Under the pieces are notes generated by a model. It searched no databases. It worked only from the letters and a program-made list of their open reading frames with translations, and had not been told where the DNA came from. A DNA stretch of 64,000 nt from Caprimulgus europaeus (Eukaryota > Chordata > Aves > Caprimulgiformes > Caprimulgidae). The translations under genes and the position numbers were made by a program. Positions 10,831 to 23,424 of the stretch are shown here, piece after piece. Each line of letters opens with the position of its first letter. Positions within the stretch are counted from its first letter, which is position 1. The stretch spans positions 123,554,023-123,618,022 of the forward strand of contig OU015523.1 in assembly GCA_907165065.1 (NCBI GenBank). The letters run 5' to 3'.

Positions 10831-13800
10831 TAAGTCAGACCATCCACTACCTTTTTACTCCCAGTCATGGGAGATGAGTTTCTAGACTCCATGAAGTTTC
10901 CAAGGAAGATAAATACATCTCTTGGTCAGATAAGCCCTTACTATTACTAATCCTTTGGGTGATTTACCTACAATTTGAGATCAAAGATAATCATGATGAG
11001 TTGGGTTTTTTTTGAATAAGGAAAGTACATTGAGGACTAAACCTCAAAGCAATTAGAATTCAACATGATGGACAGCATCTTCTTCAGATCCCATAGGCAA
11101 AGACAGCCTGCCTCAATCTGAAGCACCATGTGAGGAAAGACATTTAGAAGACAACTTTAATGGTGAGAATGGCAGTAGAAGTTGGTGTCCTACAGGATGA
11201 AGTTCATCATTTCTAACTCAGATTTAGTCCCAGCTTTTACCTTCTACCCTTGTTTTGGCTTCTCCTCAGCATAAGTGACATTACAGGGACAAGACAGTCA
11301 AGTCTGTTGCCATTGAAGACAAAATGCAACTCGATTTCTGTAAGATAAATAAAAAAGGTGGAAGACCAAAGACACCAGACACCTGCTTATAAAAAACAGC
11401 TGAAAAGTTTAACATAGGAACATGCAAAATTTGCAGAGAACTCCCATCTCGTGTTTTGGGGTGTCAAACAATTCTTGTACCCATCAGGACAAGACCCTTT
11501 CAAACCAAACTAAGTGAGGACTAGAGCCTTCCATTCCCAGCACATTGCTGCTACAACTTTCATTCTCTCATGTCCAGAAGGACAAAAACAGATCTGGAGG
11601 CTGAATAATTCATTTTAAAAGAGCCTTTGAAAAGAAACTGATTGATTAACTCAACACCTGCTAAGAGAAAGGGTTTTCAGATAGCATCCTGATGGGAATG
11701 GACATCTAGTAAAGCCAAAAGTAGGCATGACTGGATGACATTTAAGCAAGAGAAGGTAGAAGGAGTCATGCAGAAGAGTCTTTCTAGCAGTGAATCAAAG
11801 TACATGAAGGAGCAGGATGATACCAAAGGGATTTTGCTTGGAGGACCACTACCACTACAGACAATGGTCAGCCAGTGTGGAACCAGTAGCTCTCCTGTAG
11901 CACAAAAAGCCACACTTCATCTAGGTACAGATGCCAGGATGGTTTCCATTTTTCTCTTGCTGTTTAAAAAGCAAGGATTTTTTCCCTCCTCCAGTGTTTC
12001 AAGACAAATTAGGAGCCATATGGCCTCTGTTCTTCACTTTTTTTCCTCCACAGAACAAGGGCAGCAGTCGAGTCACACTCACACAGATGATATGAACGTT
12101 GCTCTTAAAAAATCCTAAAGGGTTTTTAAGAAGATGAGATATAGGCTATGTGCATGCATGAAGGAAAGCAAGCTCTGGAGCACAAAGGAAGATCATTGTG
12201 CCTGTATGAGGAGCAGACTGCATACACTGATGGATCAGTTAGCCAAGTATCCTTCAGGAAGTGCACATATCTACAGCTTTCCTGGGAAACTCTCCATATC
12301 ACCACCTTTTTCCCCATACACCATATGCTATGTTCCCAAAAAATCCTTTATTTCAGGACAACAAGCATCTTCAGCCATCCCATGGATCTCCTTTGCTGGC
12401 TTTTGTGAGAAGAGCACTCAGTTGTGTCTTCCTAAGAGCATTGGATGTGCAAATGCAATATTAAGGACCCAGTCCTGCCAGACTGGTGAAGCAACCAGCT
12501 CTCAGGCTCTATCAGAGAGTACATTTGTCTGCACAGCTCCCAAATCACATTTGTCTTGCTTCAGGAGATCTGAAGGCAAATATTGCATTGCTTTTTATCA
12601 TCTCCACTCCCACTAGATCCAGTTTCACCTCAGGTTCCAAACTCCCAGGCTCTGCAGACTTTTGATCTTGTCATTGCCCAAGGGAAGATGTCTGTGTCCC
12701 ACAGCCCAGTCTCCAAACTCTTCTCTGGGCTATTTTCTCCTCCTCAGCTCCACTTGGATATTTCTCCAAACTAAATCTACATACAGTTGGGCTCAGCAGC
12801 AAAAATATAGGAAGCAGCCCTGTGAAACAAGACCCTAATTAGCAGAAATGCCTTCTGGCAAGGCCTTAACATCACTAGTTTCCAAGCAGATATGACTTTG
12901 TACAACCTGAAGACTTACACTGTAGGTGGAGCTCTTCAAACTCAAGGTGATATTTGATACCATGAAAAGCTGGACATAGATGGATGTACCAAAGGGAATT
13001 TTGACCACATCTCTCTGGTTGTCATCTTTCTTATCCCATCTCAGCTTTGCCATTCAAGGGCACAGTCAGAAGACACTCACTACACATGTAGCAAAGCAGT
13101 TGGATAAACCTACTGCCAACTCATCATGGGACATGCAGACTATTGCTTGGAGGTTGGAACAAGGCTTGCAAGTGTCTATTCTTTCTTCTTGTAGGCTTCA
13201 AAGAAAACCATCTGCTGTTAAGTATCAGAGCATGGTGAAGGTGAGGGATGTACCCTGCTGAACACCACCTGAGCCACAGTTCCACGTACAGCACTGAGTA
13301 CCCTCCACTACCACTCTTGATCAACCTTTGCAACCCTCTTCACCCTAATATGCCATCAGCATCTTCCTAGATAGGTTTGTTTCATGCTGCAAGGAGTGTT
13401 TGCTGGCTCCAAGGAAGAACATGAGCAAAGCAAAAGGTCAAGTCTCTGCTGGGGGTCTTGCTCCAGATCAGGTTTACGTGAACTAGTTCAATCTGGAAGA
13501 CAGATGATTTTATCAGCTGTTTAGTTTCTTTAGCAGGCTATGGAGGGCACACAGGCCTGGAAACTCCACAGGAAGATCTCCTAACAGGTTTTTTTTTTTT
13601 TATTTCCTGCCATGCAGAAAGCATGCAGAACCCAGGTTCTCACTTGGCTTCTTCTGGCCTTCATAGTTGGTACAAACAGGAGGACAGGAAAAAGCATTTA
13701 TCACGTGCAGAACTTCATTCCACCACCCACAGAAGCTATACAGTTAAAAAGACAAATGCAAGCTAAGCTGGCATTTCAAAGGATTGCTTAAAGAAAGAAA

Positions 13801-13884
13801 TAATTTTAAAATAAAGAGAAGTAAAATAAAATACTTCTGTTTCATGACAGGTGTTTATCTCACCTAGCAAACTCCTAGTGTGTA

Positions 13885-13945
13885 TTCTTGGACTTGGAAA
13901 GGACCTCAAGCACCTTCCAGCCTGCCAAATAGGTTCTGACAGCCT
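13885..13945 (-). mobile_element. Possible very old CR1 3' scrap
   Basis: The text CTTGGAAAGGACCTCAAGCA resembles the antisense CR1 tail (TTGGAAGGGACCTCAAAG), and the rest has decayed. It is a weak match and could be chance. Confidence 0.4.
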
Positions 13946-14490
13946 ATAAAGGTTATTTTTTTCCCCCCTGCTTTGAATATCATCAGAAAGTTAGTTGAAT
14001 GCCTTAAAAAAGAAAAAAATATTCACAAGGCCAGTGCCTCCTCTCCAGTAGGTCATCTTCTCTGAAGTCAATCAACGAGCAGAGAGAGATGGATGCACAA
14101 CTATGCAACAGATCCAGGTGCAGAAGCACTTAGAGGCCCAGACCTGTATGTCCAAACACCACAGGACAGCATTATCCAAGCCTAGGGCTGTGTCCCAAGC
14201 CAACATGCTCCATTTTAGCCTGGACATGTCCAGAAACCTTGGAGAAGAAAGGACTATACAATTATGATTTCAAGATCTACCCAGAGGCAGATGACAGGAG
14301 TGTTTCATCACCTCAGCCAGTCTCATGATGATCTACAAAACAAGAGTACCATGCAGTCATGTAGGGTCAAGCACAGCTTGTTTGTTTGTTTTTCCAGATT
14401 ACCACATATTCAAAGCATCTTGCTGGGAGCTGGGTTTAACCACTGCTGCTGAGGTCCTGCAAAGGGCATGAAGAACAAGCCTCAAGCTCT

Positions 14491-14515
14491 AATAAATAAA
14501 TAAATAAATAAAAAT
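14491..14515. repeat. (AAAT)n microsatellite
   Basis: Six AAAT units ending in an A run. Confidence 0.93.
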
Positions 14516-14835
14516 TCACAAACTTTGACTGCTGCAGCTCAAGGACCAAGCCTGGAGAGCAAAAAAAAACCAGCAGAACCAGCAGCCAGAAAAATGCAAT
14601 GGCACAAGCCACCCTGAGCAAGGCAAGGATTGCCCTTCTGTTTGTAGGGCATCTAGAACATCTGTTCATGCACTGATTTACCACCATAATGATTCTAGTC
14701 AGGAGGGGTGCCTCAAAGTTGCATTTGCCATATATAATCTCTGAAGAGCAACCTGGAGACCATCACATCTGGTACCATCCTTTACTCAGGTAGAAGAGTT
14801 GGACAATATGGTACTAATAATGTGAAACTACTCAC

Positions 14836-14981
14836 CATCGGTGCTCCACGGTGACCTATAATGGCTGGTTTTGGTCCCAGAGCCTTCTTCTCCATTATGC
14901 AAGGGGATGAGATGGTGAGGGGGACGAGGTAAAGTGCAACTACAACTGCGAGGTATGCAGTGAACATCAGCATCTGAGAAG
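14836..14981 (-). CDS. GDPD5: GDPD5 coding exon, transmembrane segment 5 and catalytic His
   Basis: This 146-nt exon, with one carried base, encodes 49 residues. After TSQM comes a hydrophobic stretch ([14 protein letters not shown]), which is membrane helix 5. Then come the conserved [13 protein letters not shown] and the first motif of the GDPD fold, [14 protein letters not shown]. The His and Arg of HRG are active-site residues of glycerophosphodiester phosphodiesterases. The acceptor is CCATCTCAG and the donor GTGAGTAG. The exon ends exactly on a complete ATG codon. The neighbouring LAPENT motif, with the metal-binding glutamate, is in the next exon about 14 kb away. Confidence 0.95.
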
Positions 14982-17900
14982 CTGAGATGGAAAGAAAGAT
15001 AAAGAGCTGGTGAAAATGTTGGCCCTGACCTCCTCACACCACAGGAGCAAAGTCAAGACACCTTCATCCTCCTCCAGAGGAGAAGCTTATAGTCATTGTC
15101 CCTAGTACAACAGCAGAGCTCTGTGTTGAGGGAAAAGTATATTTTATTTTTAAACATCTCCTTGAGCTAAGCAAGTCCTGAGGGAGGTTTTTCACTTCAT
15201 TTTATATTGGGAAAACAAAAAGTTAAGCTAATTGCCTAAAGTCCTAGTAATATAACCCAAAACACTGCTGATTGCCAGTCCTTTGGGTAGGATGGCACCA
15301 AATTTTGCTCTACCTGACAGCAAAAAACCAAATCACCAGTTAAACATATCTACAAATAAGTCATAGCACCATGTGGGTGCATTTAATATCACTTGAGTTT
15401 ACACCAATGGTTCACCCATTCCAGCCAGGGTAAAGCCATTTTAACTGCTTCTTCATTAAAAGCTGTGCCAGCAGAACTGAGTTAATCTCTAAAACGTTAT
15501 TGCAAATTAAGTTGGACATGTCTACATAAATCCTTGGATTTTGGTGGCACTGCACTCCCCAAAGTTCTCCACAAACAACTCTATTACAGGATCAGCAAAG
15601 GAAGCAAAGAGGGTATTGGCTGCAATGCTCAGGGTCACACCACACCATGCCTCAGGTGCTCACCTCCAACTACCAGGGGACTTCTCTCAAAGTCCAGAGT
15701 CTCTGGGAATCTTCTGAAGGTGCTGACAGCACAACAGAAACACCCTTTGTACTCAAGAGACCTGCATTCCTTATGAAGAACAACAGGCACCTTTGAACTC
15801 CTGAGTTATTTGGAGTCACTTGAAACCACAGATATTAAAGCAAAAGACTTCTATTTTTTTATTTGTTGTATTATTATTTATTTTGTATACTCATTAAGGC
15901 TTTGGAACTCAAGGGAGGATCTCCAAAAGAACCCTTTAAAACAAATATTTGCAATGGACACAAGAAGGAGAAAGTGGTATTTTTTTAGGGGAAAGACAGA
16001 ACAGCCCAGCTCTGGTCCTGACCACAACTGATCAGGTTTCACATGTAAATAAACTACTTTTTGCTTCCAGCATCTAACAGCTTTATTCAAATATGTTCCT
16101 ACAAGCCAGAAAGCAACACTAGTAACTTTGCTAGTTAATTTCTCCTTCTATCTGGAAGAGATGTCAATGACCCACAGAGCACTCAAGGAACTGAATGACA
16201 TCTCACTCAGTCAGCTCATGCTATGTCCTGCATCATAAAAGTATGTTTGCCCTAGAGTTGTGCATTACCAGCATCAAAACCTTTAGATGGACATCAGACA
16301 TGATCCTGACCCAATTCTTTCTCACTCAGGAACACCACACATCAACCAGGCTTTGAAAATCAGCCTAATTGTCAGCAAAGTCTCAGGCTGTGCAAAAAAA
16401 AATCTGGTCTCTTCCTTCCTGGTACTGCAGTTTAGGGATTAAAACAGATTCAGACTCAAGGCAAACATTAGTTCATGGGCATCCAAATATTTTCATTATT
16501 AGACTGCACCCACAAGGAAAGGATGACCCAGGATGGGTCATAGACCACGTTAAAATGGAGCTGAAGATCCCAAGCCAGCCAAGCAGATATGGGAACTGAG
16601 ACCATGCCCAAAAAACCTGAAATGAAACACAAGCAAAGAACAGGAAGCTCAGTTTAAGGTTGGATGGTCTGTAGGGAAGAAGTTCTCCTAGTGACCACAC
16701 AAGCAGGACAGATAAATGTCCCACCTTCTACATCACCACATCACCAACAACATTTAGATGCAAACCTTCCTTCTCCATTCTTCCTGCTCTTAGTGACCAC
16801 TCTAAGCTAGTTTGGTCTCCTGGATGAGTATGTTTCTCACTCTGTTGTTTGCTATTCAAGGCTTCCAGGGCTGCTTTGAGTCCAATGTTTTCTATCTGAC
16901 CTCAGAAGTAAGCTTTGAAAACATGCTACTACCTTTTAAAAGACTGTAGCTACTCAAGAAACTTCTGTTCTCCAGGTTTGGAAAAAGTAGCATGGGGAAC
17001 AAAAAAAAAAACCCAACTAAAAACCTCAAAACAAAGAAAAAAGTGTAAATTTGCTTAGTAAGAAAGCCAGGTGCTGAAGATTGTCACATGCCTCCAAAAA
17101 TGACAAGAACAGATTGCTGTACAGCTGCACCAGTTATTTCCAGAAGATTATGATTAGTCAGTGAAATCTTATTTTCCCATTACAAGCAACTGTAGGTTTG
17201 CAGAGAGATTTCAGTTGTTCTCTTCCACTTTTTAACACCACCATGTCAAACACATCTGTACCAAAAAGTTTGGAAACTCCTCCAGGTATGAGAACTTTCA
17301 CAAGTAAAATGACCCTGAAGATCCAACAGTAAACAAGAGATTCATGTTTTTCCTTGAAAACAAACAAAACCAAAAACCCCCTTCTCTCAGGAGGAGAAAA
17401 AGAGAAGAAAAACACCTTCCTGGCTTATTAAAAACAAACAAAAAAGCTATTTTCAGGGAACTCAACAAAAGAGAAAGTATGAGGAACTCAAAAGGAGGTC
17501 TCTGCTTTAGGTGTAACCACAAACCCTCCCTCAACTGGCAACCTCATTACATGCTAGGACATATTTAAGAAGAACCAGGTACAGCTTTATTGGCATATTT
17601 ATAAATGAAGGCAGAACAATTCTTTCTTTGAAAGGTCTTTCTGTATATCAAAATCTTTCCATTTTCAGCCCTCATTTCCTCATTCTTTACTCCCACTTCT
17701 TGGAAGTCTTTTGCAAGTGCTGCCAAATCCTTCCAGGGTTTGTATTTTGCTGCAGGTTAAATACCAATTAAAATAATTTTTCTGGAGCTGGCACAAATGT
17801 ATGAGAACATCTATGGACGCCCTGAAGAAAAACACTTCTGAGGGCACAGAAGGATCAAATTATTTTACAAGAAAACCTGGAGGAACAACTGAGGCTTGGG

Positions 17901-18544
17901 AGAGCCCCTGGCAATGAGATGGGACAGGGGAGATGCACTAGAAGAGCTTGTTTCAATGGACAGGACCATCAACAAGAGGTGGGTTCAGTGTGTCCTTCAC
18001 CATTCTGCTCCTTCAGACTTTTGACCATGTCTGAAAGTGCATTTAAGGAAGCACTATCAGGGGGACCAGATCTCTACTGAGCCCTCTGGGTGCTACTGCA
18101 TCACAAGCAACAAGTCCACGTGGGTTTTCAAAAGCCAGATCCACCTAGAAATGCAGGTGAACAAGAGCCCAGGAGATGGGGGAAGGGAGAAGATCCAGAG
18201 AACACGAGTGCACATTTGTGTTTTCTAAAGGAGACTGATAGAAATCTGGATACTTTTATTCATTGCATCATTGAAAAAAGCCCTTTCACCTCCAACCCTG
18301 GTGTGTTTCCAACCACAATGCAACAGCTATGGAATCTAGATGCATCTCCAAACCAGATTCACCCACTCCAGTTTCAGCTAGGTTACTCCAGGAGAGCATC
18401 CACCTCCCCAACATAGCTCACCTGGAGGCTGCTGGACCCAGGGAAGAAACCAGCACTGCCTCCTGAGAGCTGGAGGACCAAACACCCCAACAGCCACCAC
18501 CCAACAGCCTCTAACCACCTCATAAGGACACGAGTGCTACTCAC
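14982..18544. other. GDPD5 intron, no repeat seen
   Basis: About 3.6 kb of unique intron with an A-rich stretch at 16999-17045. No CR1, exon or RNA gene was recognised. Confidence 0.6.
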
Positions 18545-18638
18545 TGGCTTTCTCCGTTCGTGCAAACTGGCCTGCTATCAACCAGGACAGGGCTGTGACT
18601 GCTGCAAGTGCTCCTATGTGCAGGAAAGGGGCTGTGGC
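18545..18638 (-). CDS. GDPD5: GDPD5 coding exon, transmembrane segment 4
   Basis: This 94-nt exon encodes 31 residues plus the first base of a threonine codon. It begins ATAPFLHIGALAAV, continues through a hydrophobic helix containing ALSWLIAGQ and ends FARTEKA. The acceptor is TCTCCTGCAG and the donor GTGAGT. It matches the fourth membrane helix of GDPD5, where mammals have GTAPFLHVGAVAAV and AGQFARAERT. The basic and charged end (FARTEK) marks the cytosolic loop before helix 5. The split codon is completed correctly by the next exon at 14836-14981. Confidence 0.92.
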
Positions 18639-18987
18639 CTGCAGGAGAAAAGAACAGGAGAGAAAAAAAACCTATGACAAACATTCCAGCACCTTGCAAA
18701 CTCCTTGATCTTGCAGGTTCCAGAGTCTGTCAGATCACTCTGTTTCCAGTTAGACTGCACACCATTCCTACATCAGGCTCCTGCATTTGTTTTGACACCT
18801 CACCTTCCAAACTCTACCATCACCTTTGGACACTCAGTCCACTATGAAGGCAAGCAGGAGAGCTCTAAACCCTTCTTAGGGAAGGGTTCACCTAATAACA
18901 CAGATATTTGGGAAAAGCCTCCTTAGACACCACACAAATTCAAATAAGGCTCTTGGAGCCACCAAGTTTTACATTTCTTGTAGTCCT

Positions 18988-20009
18988 GTTGAACACTGGT
19001 CAATGGCTCAATGTCCAGATGGAGATCAGTGACAAGTGAAGTCCTTCAGGGGTGTGTACTGGGACCAGTACGATTTAACATCTTCATCAATGACAGAGAC
19101 AGTGGGATCAAGTGCAGTCTCAGCAAGTCTGCAGATGACACCAAGCTGAGTGTTGGGGTTGACACCCCTGAGGGACAGGATGCCATCCAGAGGGATCTGG
19201 ACAAGCTCGAGAAGTGAGTCCATGTGATCCTAACAAAGTTCAACAAGGCCAAGTACAAGGTCTGCACCTGGATCAGGGCAAACCCCAGTATCCACACAGG
19301 CTGAGGGATGAAGGGATGGAGAGCAGCCCTGAGGAGAAGGACTTGGAGGTACTGGTGGATGAAAAGCTGGACATGAGACAATGTGCATTGATAGCCCAGA
19401 GGTCAATAACCATGTCCTGGGCTGCACCCAGAGCAGCGTGGGCAGCAGGGCCAGGGAGGGGATTCTGCCCCTCTGCTCCGCTCTCCTGAGACCCCCCCTG
19501 CAGTGCTGCCTCCAGTGCTGGGGCCACCAACAGCACAAGGACATGGAGCTACTGGAGCCAGTGCAGAGGAGGCCACGAGGATGATGCCAGGGCTGGAGCA
19601 GCTCTGCTGTGAGGACAGGCTGAGAGAGTTGGGGCTGCTGAGCCTGGAGAAGAGAAGGCTCTGGGGAGACCTTCTAGTGGCCTTTCAGTACTTAAGGGGG
19701 ACCTGTAAGAAAGATGGGGACAGACTATTTAGGAGAGCTTGTTCTGATAGGACAAGGGGTGATGGTTTTAAACTAAAAGAGGGGAGAATCAGACTGGAGA
19801 GAAGGAAGAAATATTTTACAGTGAGGGTGGTGAGACCCTGGCCCAGGTTGCCCAGAGAGGTGGTAGAAGCCCCATCCCTGGGAACATTCCAGGTCAGGTT
19901 GGACGGGGCTCTGAGCAACCTGATCTGGTTGAAGATGTCCCTGCTCACTGCAAGGGAGTTGGACTGGATGACCTTGAAAGAGTCCTTCCAACACAAACCA
20001 TTTTATGAA
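18988..20009 (+). mobile_element. CR1 LINE fragment, group C, with RT motif
   Basis: A 1.0-kb copy. Near its start it encodes part of the reverse transcriptase ([15 protein letters not shown], then [10 protein letters not shown], with the ADD core kept but Phe changed to Ser). Frameshifts near 19215 and 19380-19500 break the frame. The C-terminal part ([15 protein letters not shown]) is open again to the 3' end, which is TTCCAACACAAACCATTTTATG. It lies in the GDPD5 intron, antisense to the gene, about 350 bp upstream of the acceptor at 18638. Confidence 0.93.
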
Positions 20010-20727
20010 CACACAGAACTGTATCATCATGGTGTATCATCACCATGAGAGGGAGTTAGAGATAGATCCTGAGTCATGCTTTTGTTCTCCAATTGCTTGT
20101 CTAAACCTCTAAAAAACAAGAAGAGGGGAGCACTTCTGAGAAATATCAGTCACTTGTGTGAATGCCATTTTTTCCCCCTCATATTTGCTTATATTTGTGT
20201 ACTCCCAAATATACAGCAGTGATCACCAGTAAAACACGTCAAGATCTTCATGACCAAATATTTTTGGACCCATTTTTTGAGGGAAAGAAGGAATAGAGAG
20301 CAGGTCTATCAAGAAATTAAGAGTTTGGAACTATTTCCCTCTAACACTTACATAGCCCCACAGATACCACAAGTCTTTCTTACAACAGGACTAGAGCATG
20401 GAAGTTGTGTTCATTTTTAGATGTATAGAATTTTATGTGCAATAGAAAGACAAACCCAGAGTACTAATCCCATGGGACTGGGAAGAGCATGATGCTCCAG
20501 TTCTGGACACCAACATCCAGCACATTATTAGCCAAACCAAGTGGAGGAATTATCCTCTCCCTCCAACCACTCTTGAGTCACCTCCAGCTTCAGTAATTTC
20601 AACCTTTAACTCTTCAGTCAAGCCCTGGTTTGAGTTTAAAGGAAAGAGCCCAGGAGACTGAGACAAAGCAATGTGGTGGCCTTAAAAAGATTTGAGTTTT
20701 GCTGCAAATTTTCTCATTGCCAAGATT
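20010..20727. other. GDPD5 intron, unremarkable
   Basis: Unique sequence between two CR1 copies. Nothing recognised. Confidence 0.55.
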
Positions 20728-21234
20728 TAGGTCAAGAGAGGTTCTCCTCCCCCTCTGCTCTGCCCTGTGTCCAGTTCTGGGCCCCACAGTTCAAGAAGGA
20801 CAGGGAGCTGCTGGAGAGAGTCCAGCACAGAGCCACCAAGATGATGGAGGGAGTGGAGCATCTCCCTGATGAGGAAAGGCTGAGGGAGCTGGGGCTCTTG
20901 AGCTTGGAGAAGAGGAGGCTGAGGGGGGACCTTATGGTGGGGAGGATGGGGCCAGGCTCTTCACAGTGGTGTCCAATGATAGGACAAGGGGCAGTGGGTG
21001 TGAGCTGGAACACAGGAGGTTCTGCTTAAACTTGAGAAGAAACTTCTTACTGTGAGGGTGCCAGAGCCCTGGGACAGGCTGCCCAGGGAGGGTGTGGAGT
21101 CTCCTTCTCTGGGGACATTCAAGACCTGCCTGGACGCCTTCCTGTGTGATCTCATGTAGGTGTTCCTGCTCTGGCAGGGGGATTGGACTGGATGAGCTTT
21201 CGAGGTCCCTTTCCAATCCCTGACATTCTGTGAT
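20728..21234 (+). mobile_element. CR1 LINE fragment, group A, with internal deletions
   Basis: Begins TAGGTCAAGAGAGG and ends CCTGACATTCTGTGATTT. Compared with the other group A copies it lacks about 25 bp (the segment encoding VRPHLEY, near 20767) and about 45 bp (the segment encoding [11 protein letters not shown], near 20936). The left end shows that both deletions are internal and not part of the 5' truncation. Confidence 0.93.
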
Positions 21235-21358
21235 TTCAATATTAGGAGTAACAAAAACAAGACAGGATTTATACAGATAAAAAAACCATAAAGTCCATGA
21301 CATGGAGCTGCACTGGCTTCTTTCCCCACCCACAAAAACATTATTACAAACAACTTAC

Positions 21359-21457
21359 TTGCAGTGAAATAAATACCATCTCCCATTCATCGTCCCAAAG
21401 CTGTGCTATCGATGACATGGTCACCACGGTAGTTATCAAGGTCGTCATGAGGCCAAT
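21359..21457 (-). CDS. GDPD5: GDPD5 coding exon, transmembrane segment 3
   Basis: This 99-nt exon encodes 33 residues in phase 0 at both ends. It begins IGLMTTLITTVVTMSS, which forms membrane helix 3, continues with the conserved AQLWDDEWEM and ends VFISLQ. The acceptor is TTTGCTGCAG and the donor GTAAGT. The acidic AQLWDDEWE loop matches AQLWEDEWE of mammalian GDPD5. A group A CR1 copy (20728-21234) ends about 124 bp beyond the donor, in the downstream intron. No disabling change is seen. Confidence 0.93.
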
Positions 21458-22967
21458 CTGCAGCAAATATGAGAGTCTTTGTATCATTATCACTGCAGGT
21501 TTACAGATTGGAAAACAGAAAACTTTTGTGTGTAATAAATGGTCTAAAACAACCAGCTTTAGGACCCACAAGGAAAGAGGTTGGGCTTATGTGCTGTCCC
21601 AGCACAACATTCTCTTTTCCACCACTGGAGATACAGCACTGGGATAAACAGTCCTAGGACATGGATGATCTCTCACTTTCTTCACACAGTATGAAAAGAT
21701 CAAGTGATTTGCCCTGCCAAACTAGGTGAGAAACAGCCTAAATACAGATTAGGTTCTGCCAGGCAACTTCAGGAGATGATCCTGGATTCTCCTGGCCCTA
21801 CTGCAACAGCCTGTGATGCACCAGTGCTGTGGGAGGTTGACAGACCTTGCTCAACTTGATCATCCAACACTTCTATTCAGACATAAACCTCAAATGCACC
21901 CAGACAATGAATATTGCACTTCTCAGTAGAAGGTGAATACATGTGCAAGCAAGGCTGTGCATCCTCATCACTAAGCAATCATCTTGAGATGGTTCAAGCA
22001 CAACTTTGTGCATGGATGTGACTTCATCTGGGTCTGGATGGCAGTCAGCATCCAAGTCATGTTGACAGAGCAGGGATAACAGATATTGCAGCTTGAGAAG
22101 AGGCTCTGGGTAACACAGGGGCTGAACTGAGATGGCAGAATAAGACCTAGTCCATCAGCCAACTCCCCCCACTTCACAAGGAAGCACTCAGAAGTCTGAG
22201 CGGGGCAATCAAAAAGAAAATATCACTTCCATTTTGAAGGTAAAAAGTTCAAACCATCAAAAACTGTCACAGGAACAACTCCAGTAGAAAAAACTTAAAA
22301 TCTGGGCTGTCTGTCAAAAAATAGTTCAGCATCCTCCGCCTCTCCGTCTGGTATCTCAGTCTCTGCTGGCCCACACGCCTGCTGGATTAGAAGGATGCTG
22401 CTGCTCTCTGTCTCTGTCTCATGTACTGTCTAGATCTGAGATCTGTGTGGGAGACTTGGGCAGAAAAGGCCAACTGATACATGTAACAGTGACCTGATCA
22501 TCCAGGATGCACAGAACAGCTCTTGGCTAATTTCAAGTTTCCTAAATACCTTAGACAAGGAAATAAAATTTAAAAAAAAAATCCAAAACAAACAAAAAAC
22601 CCACCACCACATTCCCAGCATTTTCAGAACTCACTTTTATATGTAAAGACAAGATTTCTCTTCTTAATTTAGCCCTCGGTTCCCACCTGCTGTTCCTCTC
22701 CTCAATGCCCACAGACCTGTCAACAGCACAAGAGGTGCCCATAGGACAGCAGTGGTTTACCCTGAGCATCCAACTTTTAGGAAACAAAGGACGTGGGGCA
22801 GCAGAAAAGGCCAAGAGATTCAGTTGACCCACGTTTGAAGAATCAAGAGGCTGCATTGAAACCACCTGCTCACCTTAACCAACTCATTCCTGCACATCCA
22901 AGGGAAGATGGGATTTACTTGCCTATTTAAAAGGTATCTCCCAGCTACCTGTAATGGCAAGCCACAC
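21458..22967. other. GDPD5 intron, unremarkable
   Basis: Unique sequence with a short A-rich run at 22570-22600. Nothing recognised. Confidence 0.55.
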
Positions 22968-23195
22968 CATAGAATCCCAGACTGGTCTGGGTTGGAAGGA
23001 ACCTCAAAGCTCATCCAGTTCCAACCCCCCTGCCAGCAGCAGGGACACCTTCCACTAGACCAGGTTGCTCAAAGCCTCATCCAACCTGGCCGAGAACACT
23101 TCCAGGAAGGAGCAGCCACAGCTTCTCTGGCCAACCTGTTCCAGTATCTGCCCACCCTCAGAGTGAAGAATTTCTTCCTAATAATCACCATTTCA
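22968..23195 (-). mobile_element. CR1 LINE 3' end, group D
   Basis: Antisense tail CCATAGAATCCCAGACTGG, then GTTCCAACCCCCCTGCCAGC and TTCCACTAGACCAGGTTGC. The match ends near TTCTTCCTAATAATCACC. Confidence 0.93.
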
Positions 23196-23370
23196 AGATA
23201 TTTCCTCATTAAAGACTCTGAATTAATAAAGCACGAAGCAATGAATCTGGACGATCGCGCTTTGCCATGGGGCCCTGCATGCAGCATTCTGCAACCCCAT
23301 CCCATGGTCAGACCTCTGGGCCACCTGCCAAAGCATAACACCAGCACACAACATGTCTAGAGAACAGGTA

Positions 23371-23424
23371 TTGTTGGACTTGATCTCAGAGGTCTTTTCC
23401 AACCAGGAGATTCTATGATTCCAT
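23371..23424 (+). mobile_element. CR1 LINE 3' tip, old
   Basis: TGGACTTGATCTCAGAGGTC followed by TTTTCCAACCAGGAG and TTCTATGATTCC. Only the last 54 bp of an element, in the opposite orientation to the copy 180 bp to the left. Confidence 0.75.

Larger units (their letters stand above)
10320..14835. other. GDPD5 large intron, mostly unique
   Basis: About 4.5 kb of intron with few repeats: microsatellites at 10802-10830, a possible very old CR1 scrap at 13885-13945 and an (AAAT)n run at 14491-14515. No exon-like segment with flanking splice sites and a protein match was recognised. Confidence 0.6.

Noticed and set aside
14782..15037. Two overlapping minus-strand frames near the GHRGAPM exon
   Set aside because: Only the part at 14836-14981 in one frame is coding; the second frame and the extension past the GTGAGT donor are intronic or out of frame.
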